NCBI GenBank assembly: GCA_013399895.1
Contig: VXBA01001642.1
Coordinates: 112,619-176,618, forward strand
DNA from: Serilophus lunatus
Lineage: Eukaryota; Chordata; Aves; Passeriformes; Eurylaimidae
Length of the DNA stretch: 64,000 nt
Reading direction: 5' to 3'
The notes beneath the pieces were generated by a model. The model ran no database searches. It was not told the origin of the DNA and saw nothing but the letters and a program-made list of their open reading frames with translations. Position numbers and translations under genes: made by a program. Every line of letters begins with the position of its first letter. The stretch's first letter is position 1. Positions 55,501-64,000 of the stretch are shown piece after piece.

Positions 55501-58193
55501 CAAAAATAGCATTCTGTTCGAGGAGTAATTGCTGCAGCAAACAATCATTATTGTCTTGCACAGTAATAATCACTTTGTTCTTCTTTCTGAGCATTAACCT
55601 TAGGGTGACAAGGGATAAGAAATGTGACTGCATAGAGGACAGGCAAAACTGTTTGAGAATAATTTCTTCTAGTGAAATATGACTGAATGTGACTTCCATG
55701 AAAATAACTTTTGATTATGTACTGAAAAAATAATGTGCTGTGAAGTCTTGTTACAAATCTAGTAATTTTATGAAAACTTTTGATTCATTGTGCTTTTAAG
55801 AGGAAAATTAACAGGAACGAAGAATTTCCTTCTAGAAACCAAAGCAGAATCATGCATCTTTTCTTGCAAGCATTAATTTGTGCTTGAGCATTATGTGGCA
55901 GTTCTGATAAGTGAAGCACTCATCCCTTGTTGATGGAATTATCTTGCAGAGAAGCTGCACATCCAGCCTTTGAGGGACTGTTATTTTAGATACCTGACAG
56001 CCCATTATGCTTGTTCATTGATGTGGGGGTTCTGTGGCAGTCAGCCTGACCTCCTGATTTTCCTGAAATACTCTATAGTCACAAAGAAGCAGCTTAGCAG
56101 GCATTTGATTAAATACTAAACACACAAATAAGTAGAATTTAGGTTTTGATCTTTAGTGTTTTGTAATGAGCTCCTTTTTCAAGAGGAGCTTTGTTTTTTG
56201 TAATTTGTGTAAGAGTTTCTAGCACATCAGGAGGAGATTGATCTTGGAAGAAAATAGATTTCAAGCGTTATTTGCTATAAGCTTGGCACACTTCCCCTTT
56301 CATTCAGTGATTTCATTAGGAATACACAGCAAATATTGGGCTGGAGAACTAATAATGTGTCTGACTAAGCTGATTTAGTGATTGTACAATCCTGCCATCT
56401 GTCCAGAGTCTCTAAGAGAATTCAGCTGTTCCTTGTAAAGGCTTTGTAATTTTGCAGTAGTGTGATGTGCCTTTATTAATCTACATGCCCTAAAGTCACA
56501 AAGGATTTATGATGAAATCTTCATTCCTGTGACACCACCGATAAACCTCTCAAACAACTGGGGAAGAGTCCAGAGGCAGATTTCAGCCTTTGGTCTTCTG
56601 ACAATTTCAGATAGTGGGTGGTGGAAAACTAGGTCTTACAGTAACTTGGATCCTTCCAGAGAACATTTTGCCTGTGAAAAACATAAATAACAGAGCATTA
56701 ATTTAGGTAGTTGTGGGGTTTTTTAATCTTTTGGGGAGTTTAGTTTTTTGGGTTTGTTTGTTTTGTTTTGGGGGGTTTGTTAAATATCAAAGAATAAAAA
56801 TATTCCGTGTGTAATTCCCCTGTAGTAACTACAGAATTGCCTATTTTTTTTTCATGAGATTAAATGGGAAAGTTTGCAAATATAGCTTAAATTACTTTAA
56901 CAGGGGCCTCAGAGTCTTGGAAGAAGATAATTTATACAGCTCTTTAGTTTTTGCAGAACTCTTTCTATATAAATTCTTATTATATTGTACTGGAGAAGAT
57001 ACCTTTCATATCAGTGTCGTGTTAGCACACCTATGGCAGCAGTCATATGTGCTGATGGATAGCTATCATATCAATTAGATGTAATTTTTTGAGTAAACCA
57101 GTGCCAGTGGACGTGCTTGCCTGTCTGTTCAGACCAAGACAGTAATCTGATGGTTCATTCAAACTGCAGGGAAAAATTAGGCTTTAGATGTTGTTTGCAT
57201 GCCTACAATTTAATGGCCCTTTGTGCTGTCCTTCTTTGTTGTTGTATGTAATAAAAGACAAGTTTAGAGTATCAGTATGAAATGAGAACGCCGTTTCATA
57301 CTTTTCTGTGCTTATTATAGCAAATTTTAAACAACAAAAATCAGAACTACATTTCTGATCTGCTAAATCCCTCATTGTTTTTCTGTGAACTCTGCTAGTT
57401 TTAAATTTTCTGTTAGAGATGGATGCTCTGTTTTCCTGCCGCTTTGCTAAGTACCAAATAGTTAATAGTAAAACCATAGTCCAAGCAAGGGGTATGTTTT
57501 CTGTGGAAGAGTAGAAATAGATAATAGTTCTCAGAGTAATTGGAGGGAGTTCTTTGTTATTTCTTGAAGGATTTTGCCTCAGGCATTTCTGAAACTGAGG
57601 TAGAATACACCCCAGAGTTCAGTAAGTACAATTTCAGTGGCAAGTTTGACCTGATAGCGTGAACTTTTTGATCTATAGAAAACAAAACCCAGCCCAAACC
57701 TTCTGTTCTTAAATACCTCTATTCGCTCAGAAGTTCAACATCCACTTTGTAAAAGGTATGCAGAAGATATACAGGTGACAAGAATAAGGTACATAAAGTA
57801 CAGGTTGAACGACAGGTGAAAAGTACACAAAGCAGCTCAATCTCTGAAGGTTTCCTGTTGTTTACAGCTGTACTTTTCCTGCACTACTTCAGTCTACATA
57901 GCACTTACTTTTGCAATGATGAATTTGGGAGTACTGAGTAGGTTGAGTGTGTGGCTTGATTTTCGGGAAGCCAAAGGAAGTCAGACTTAAGCACATTTTT
58001 TTTTTTTAAGATGATCAAGGACCATTTTGATGAGTTGATTAAGTATCTGAACATAATATGGCATTCATTTTTTACTGCCTTTTGTCTTCTAGATGTTCTG
58101 CTTTTGATATATTAGCTATCTCACTGTAGGACGTGAGTAACTTTCTCTGACTGCAGTGGGTATTGCTGGTATTTTATGAAGAACAAACATTGA

Positions 58194-58220
58194 ATTATTT
58201 ATTTATTTATTTATTTATTT
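58194..58220. repeat. (ATTT)n microsatellite
   Basis: About six to seven tandem ATTT units, uninterrupted, in SPIRE1 intron 1. Confidence 0.9.
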
Positions 58221-59227
58221 TTGTAAAATGTTATGGGTTTACTAGATTATTAAATGGTCTTAAAAGCGAAAATTGCTCGAGTAGACCTTATGTGTGTATG
58301 TGTTCCTAAATGATGTCTAATTTTTTTATATTTCTGGATGGCAGTATTTAGTGACTCTATGACTCTAACATAAAGATCCTTGAAAATCTAAGCAGCATTA
58401 TTTCACCAATAACATGCATTACTGGATTAGGCTAATTTTAACATAGCAAAGATAGCATAATTTCTTGTTAATTAGTTTTGAATTTGGTAAATGGTCAAAG
58501 AAGACAGGAACTCAAGGGCACTAAACACTTTATTTCACTTCAGCAGTTCAGTTATCAGGTACTGGTTTCCCAATTTAAGAGCAAACTTTTTTTTTAAATT
58601 TAACCATTAAGAAAATGAGGCAAGAATTGAAAGATGAAACCAACAATGTCAGTAAGTTTATTTTCAGAATGTGAAGAGATTTAACACGATAAAAATAGTT
58701 TATGAATGAGATTAATCCAGAGTGTTTCCACCTACTTTGTGTAATGACACATGTGCTCTTCTTGTCAGTGGTAACATGACAAGAATTAGTATTATTAGCG
58801 AGTCATTCATGCTTTGAATGTGCTTAGAAATATTGATCTGGTTCATCTAAACCATTCTTGTATGAAATAGATGACAATTTCTCTTGCTGCCTTCTGCTAT
58901 CTTGTCTCTCACCTGGGAGCAAGAAGAGCTGCTATCCTCTGATTGTGAATATGCAGAAGCTCTAGTTTCTGCAGAAGGGAAGAGAAGTATGGTATCCCCT
59001 CACAGAATTTCCAGAGAATACTCAGGGAAAGTATTAAGAGTAAAATTTAGTTGGAATTTTAGTAAGAGGCATATTTTCCGTAGGTTGATTAATAACAGGG
59101 CAGATCATGGTAGTTGCAGAAATTCCCTGTAACACTGTCTTTGAGCATTAAAAAATCATAAGGTTTATTCTAGCATACAGTGAAATCAGCAGAAAACAAT
59201 CTGATGAAAATATTAGGGGTTTTGCTT

Positions 59228-59260
59228 GTTTGTTTTTTTTTGTTTTGTTTTGTTTTTAGT
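59228..59260. repeat. (TTTTG)n short tandem repeat
   Basis: T-rich run with repeated TTTTG units. Confidence 0.8.
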
Positions 59261-62200
59261 TTCTGGGTTTACTTACTCAAATACATCTTTGCAGTTCTGT
59301 GACTAAAATGTTTTTCTTCACATGAAGACTTACACGTAGTTTTTTATGTAAATCACTTGACCTGAGAAACTGAGACATTAAACAAAGCAAGATCTGCAGT
59401 TGAGGCGTGGGAGTGTGCAGCACTGCGTGCTTTCTGTGGCAGAGGGGATACTGAGTTGGTCTGGGGGCTCACTGAGGCAAAAGGGAGTTTTTGTTAGTTC
59501 TGTACTTTCTTTCGTTTGGCTCGACACAGTGCAATTCATTTAAGCTTTTATTCCAAAGTAAACTTTCTAGCAACTTAAGTTTCTGTTTTCCCCACGACCT
59601 ACCATTCTTAACATTTTCATTTTAAACTGTTTAATTTTTTCTGCTGCTTGCATGTCTGTAATGTCTATCATGGGGAAGCAGAGACCTCTACTTAAGAGCA
59701 CGAAGGAAAGACTCCAGAAGATGTTTTATACTGAACTCTTCCATTATCATTTAGTGTCGCTGTGTGCTGTAGCAGGTGAAGTAAAATACTTCTATTTACC
59801 AGAAGGAAATTCAGAGGGTAAATTAAACACAGAGATAAAATTAGGCTGAATTCTAAATGCGAATTTCATCATGTCCCTTTCTTCTATTAACCAGTAGTAA
59901 TTATGAAGCACCTGTAATGCTTTTAAGTACTTCACCCTCAGCAAGAAATGAAGGATAAATAATTAACTAGGACAAGGCAAGCTGTTCACACTTAGTAGAT
60001 TAAGTCCTGCTTTGTTTAAGAAAGTAAGGGTATTCTGTTAAAATGACAAGTTTTTCTCTTCCATCTGTTAGTCTCTAAGCCTGAAACACCCTTGTCCCCA
60101 GTCTCTTGTCAGCATTGCTCACCTGTACTGTACCTTTACTTCCAAACCTCCCTCCCCTGCTTTCTTTCAAAGTCTTTTGTAGTTCATTCATTAACTTCAT
60201 TTATTTCTGTTTCTCCCTAACCAAAAAGTTAATCATCCGCTTTTCCAGGTGTGTGTTACTGCCTCGACCCAATATTTGATGATTCTCAGCATTGCTGAGA
60301 TGATTCTCTGCTCCAAATTCATTCTTTCACAGCTCTCTGCTTTTCTGCTTGTTTCTTCTGTTGGTCCTTGTGGATGTTGGTCTGCTATCTGAATTCATTA
60401 TTTTTCTGCTGTGTATTTCTCATTGTGCCTCTATCTTCTCTGTTATCTGGACTTGTGATACTACCGTTATCTTTGACTCACACCCTTTCCTTTTCTCCAG
60501 ATGTCTGCCAAATCCTTAATTGCCATCTGCTAAAAGCACCCCTCTCTTCTCTGTTGCCAAGATGATAATTCAGGGGTTTGGGTTTTTTTGTGTTGGGCTG
60601 TCTTGACTAATGCAAACTGCCTGCCACCTACTCCTTTCTTGGCAGTGATGGAAAATATTTCTTCAAAGTTTTTTGACTCCCCTCTGGCTGCATTGTGGGT
60701 TTGGGATTGCCATGTGTTGCTTTTCTCTTCACCTGTGACCTACACATTCAGACTATCTTCTTCCTACTGTTTAGGTCTGGAGAAGACACTCACTGCAGAG
60801 TAAACAAATTGCTCCATCTGCTTTGTTTGTTTAGGAAGATGTGCCACGAGTTCTGTTTGCTTGGAAGGAAAGCTCTTACAAATGTTTCAGAGAATGTAGA
60901 TGAGGAAAACATACATATATTCTCCTAAACTGCGTATTTCAAGCTCCTTTGCCATTTGGTGGTTGTGAATCAGTACCTTTCTTGGACTTTGTAGCATGTC
61001 AGGTTACATTTGTTTTTTTTGGTCTTGTTGCTTATGCCTGAATGTTTGAGAATTTAACTTTTATTCTCCAAGAGAAAACTCCATGCAATTCTTAGGTCTT
61101 CCACAAATGTTTGATTTCATTGGGCGTGGAGAAAATAAGTGCAATTGAAAATGCATGAAAACTGTGAAGTAATTGTGGTCTCTGGTCCTTGGCCACCTTT
61201 TTGCCTTTTCTACAGGGCTCTTCTTGTTTATAGCTTTGTATTGTTTGCTATTGGAGTTTGCTTTAAACCTACAACTAGTAAGGCATGTAGCAAATAGTTC
61301 TTTCCCCTTTTATCCTTTCTTTTTTTTAACTATCTGTACACTAGCAGAAATAATGTAATTAATGAACTTTGTTGGCCAGAATAGTAACATCCAGCATTTT
61401 ATCTTACTACTTTATCATAATACTTTTAGCTTTCATTGTCCAACTGAATGTACTCAAGGACTTCTGCTATGATTTTATTTAATAAAAAACCTTTTTTAGG
61501 GTAATGCTTTCTTTCTTTTTTTTTTCCAAAATTTTGCCTTTACTATTGTCATCTCTTATTCAGATCTGGTAGACAGAGCTAGTGCTGAACCTGAACTGCA
61601 GGTTGTTTCTTTGTGCAGAGTCTGGTGCTTTTATTGCACAGCATAAAGGACGTTTGAACAGTAACGTTACATGCATATGGAGAGGCAGCTGCATGGTTAT
61701 GCCTGTAACATTTAAAGCATTGGCACTGGGAATATCTATTTGAATACTGTTCGTTTTTCATCTTTTGGACTCATTACTGGATGTTAAATAAAAAGTTAAT
61801 CTGAAAAATGTAGGTAAGAATTGATAAATGAGAGAAAGGGAGAAAAACATGCCATTGTGGTGGGGAGAGTTTTACTATTTATTTAGAGAGTTTTTAGCAC
61901 AATCATTTTTCAATTTAAAGTACTTCATTCTCCTACACAAGGAAAACGTTTGTTTAAAAGTTAAGATCTCTTTAATCCCTGGACTCCCAACTTTATGGAG
62001 TGTTGTTTGCCTGACACTCTCAACTCCTTCAGATGATTTCTGCATCTTGTTATGCTAGTTATACATGCAAATGCAGTAGCAGACTTCACAGTTTAAAACC
62101 CCAGACCAGGAATAAATAAGCTGCATGATGAACCTGTGGTTCTGTGACTTGTCCCAGTGACTTAATTATATGGACACTAAAGTAGGGAAAATGAAAATTT

Positions 62201-64000
62201 TGGTGGGAGAAAAAACATCTTATTTTCATTTTAGAGAGAGAAAAATTAAGTTTGAAGATCTCAGGCAACTTGCCCAGTGTGACATTTGAACTGCATGGTG
62301 GAGCCAGCACAGAATCTAGATTGTTTAAACCTTAATCAGAAACTCAGAATCAGAATATTTCTTCAGATTTTAACTGCCCAAAATTCAAACCCATTCCTTT
62401 ACTGCCAAAAAAATACTCATTCTCTTCAGAGATATTTCAAGGAATCAAGATACTAAAAATTTACTTTCAGGCTTGGCTATTTCTTATTTCCTATGTAGAC
62501 TTCTTAAATACTTTAAAATTCTATAGTAGTAGTAGCCCATTCTTTTTCAAAATAAATTTTTTATATTTCAGAGTTACACATGTAGATGTTGCCATGCTAG
62601 TACAAAAGTAGGCCTTACCTTCTATTGTTCCCTTTCTGGCAATTGATAGACTGAAGTTTTTTCCTAAACAGAAGACAAACTTACTCCTAAACTTCTTGTG
62701 TATATTTCAGTAAGCAAAAGCATTTCAAAACAGACGTAGAATGTTTGGAAGTGATAAAAATTAATACCTTCATAGGAGGAAACGAAGCAAACTTGAGGGA
62801 TTCTAAGTAGGAGTCATATTTAGGTGTGAGGAAAGGGAAACTTTTTCAGTAATAAGGGAAAGAAGCATCAAAAACTAATAAGGAATAAGGAAACCTTATT
62901 GCAGCATTTGGAAAGCCAGTCAAACAAATAAGGTCTATTGTCGTTAAAATGTGGATAAAATAATGTTTAGCTTCACAGCGTGGTAGTACTGTAGTAATAA
63001 GTAGTAGGATAGAGCCTAAAGAAAAAAAATCTGTTAGAAGTGAGCAAGCTTGGGGTTCTAAAACTAGAGTTTCATTTCACAACATCTGTTTCAGAGGACT
63101 AGTATAATTTTTTCAGCAGACATATCTTGACCAAAGATATAATCATTTAGAGCAGCCTGAACCTCACTACGCGTTTGTAGTGTAACACAGCGTTTTGGTA
63201 TTGTTCTCACATTGCAAATGTCATATGGAAACACAAAGTGTCAAACTAATAAGATTCCAAACACTTTCCTGTCAGTGTCTCATCCTTTTGTTTTTGGAAA
63301 AGACAACTTGTATAGGTATGAAAATCTTGGTTCTTCAATCTTATGTCTGTGTGAATATCTAGATAGATGGATTTTACCAGACAGTGGGTACTGCAGCAGA
63401 TGCACACACGCGCTGTCTTGCCTCTCTTCTCTTGGTATGGAACATCAAATGTTGTGGCTTAATGGATGATTGTGTTTGTATTTTTGTTGTGTATAACTAA
63501 AAGACTTCTTGATGCTGGGGTTTTTGTTTGACATGGCCTATTAGGTTTGATAAAATGTCTGAAAGCAAGTTTTCAAGAAGATTTCTGAATAGAAGATAGA
63601 AAAATGTTGGTCACTGTGCTTTTTCCCTGTTAAATGGCTACAGGAACAAAGGTCTAGTGAAGATCTTGTTAAGATCTAGTTGAGAGCATGCCCATCCCTC
63701 TCAATCACCCAGCACAACAGGAACTGTCTGTTGCGGATGTGTTCTTTTATGAATTTACTGGTTTGTGATCCATTCTGTTGAAATGATCTTGATTCACTCT
63801 TTTACATGCCTTTCTCCCTTAAAATAATTATTTTCTAATTACTTTACTTGTCACCTCTTTGTGCCAGATCTTTTAGCTCCTCTGTAAATGAGGATCCCAG
63901 TTTGCCTTTTTATTTTTTGTGTTCGTTTAAATTGCTGGTAAGCAGCAGTCTGCCTCCAGAGGACACGATCCTCAGAGCATATTTCTTGTCATTCACCCAC

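Larger units (their letters stand above)
52504..64000 (+). other. SPIRE1: SPIRE1 intron 1, part 3, to window end
   Basis: Very AT-rich unique sequence with microsatellites at 58194-58220 (ATTT)n and about 59228-59260 (TTTTG)n, and a T/G-rich stretch at about 56715-56785. No CR1, LTR, RNA gene or SPIRE1 exon recognised. Open frames here are all under about 110 codons and without features. Confidence 0.6.

Noticed and set aside
40327..64000. SPIRE1 exon 2
   Set aside because: Searched by eye for the expected KLGYSQCMET-like start and following helix; not found, so treated as intron 1. A tblastn would be decisive.
1..64000. tRNA, rRNA, snoRNA, CRISPR or bacterial operon features
   Set aside because: No cloverleaf, C/D box pair, regular spaced repeats or ribosome-binding-site pattern was convincing; the sequence is vertebrate.

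Overview
The window is vertebrate nuclear DNA, most likely from a bird. Genes are split by long introns with GT-AG borders, the sequence is AT-rich with sharp GC-rich islands, and the dispersed repeats are CR1 LINE 3' ends plus one avian ERVL-type solo LTR. The LTR resembles a family I recall as common in neoavian birds, so I lean towards a neoavian species rather than a galliform, but I cannot name it.

Gene order is PTPN2 (+), PSMG2 (-), CEP76 (+), SPIRE1 (+). From memory this is the human 18p11.21 order (SPIRE1, CEP76/PSMG2, PTPN2) read from the opposite strand. PTPN2 is represented by its 3' half (1896 to about 12370), with both alternative C-termini: an ER-anchored TC48-type end at 7471-7678 and a nuclear TC45-type end at 12071-12092. 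PSMG2 (16738-21732) is complete except for exon 1. CEP76 (23249-37468) is complete: 12 exons encoding 662 residues. SPIRE1 contributes only the last 34 bases of its first coding exon (40293-40326); everything to the right end appears to be its first intron.

PSMG2 and CEP76 are head to head and share a promoter region now lost in a run of N (23138-23242). SPIRE1 exon 1 and its promoter fall in a second run of N (39759-40292). Both gaps sit in GC-rich first exons.

The genes have unrelated jobs: a tyrosine phosphatase, a proteasome assembly chaperone, a centriolar protein and an actin nucleator. They look like a conserved neighbourhood, not a pathway. I found no novel gene cassette. The observations most worth following are a divergent minus-strand exon-like block with an open frame beside the SPIRE1 promoter (38182-38458), a splice donor overlapping the PTPN2 TC48 stop codon, a coding-like relic between PTPN2 and PSMG2 (about 14400-14860), and a double hairpin in SPIRE1 intron 1 (48219-48291). 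No tRNA, rRNA, CRISPR or prokaryotic feature was seen.
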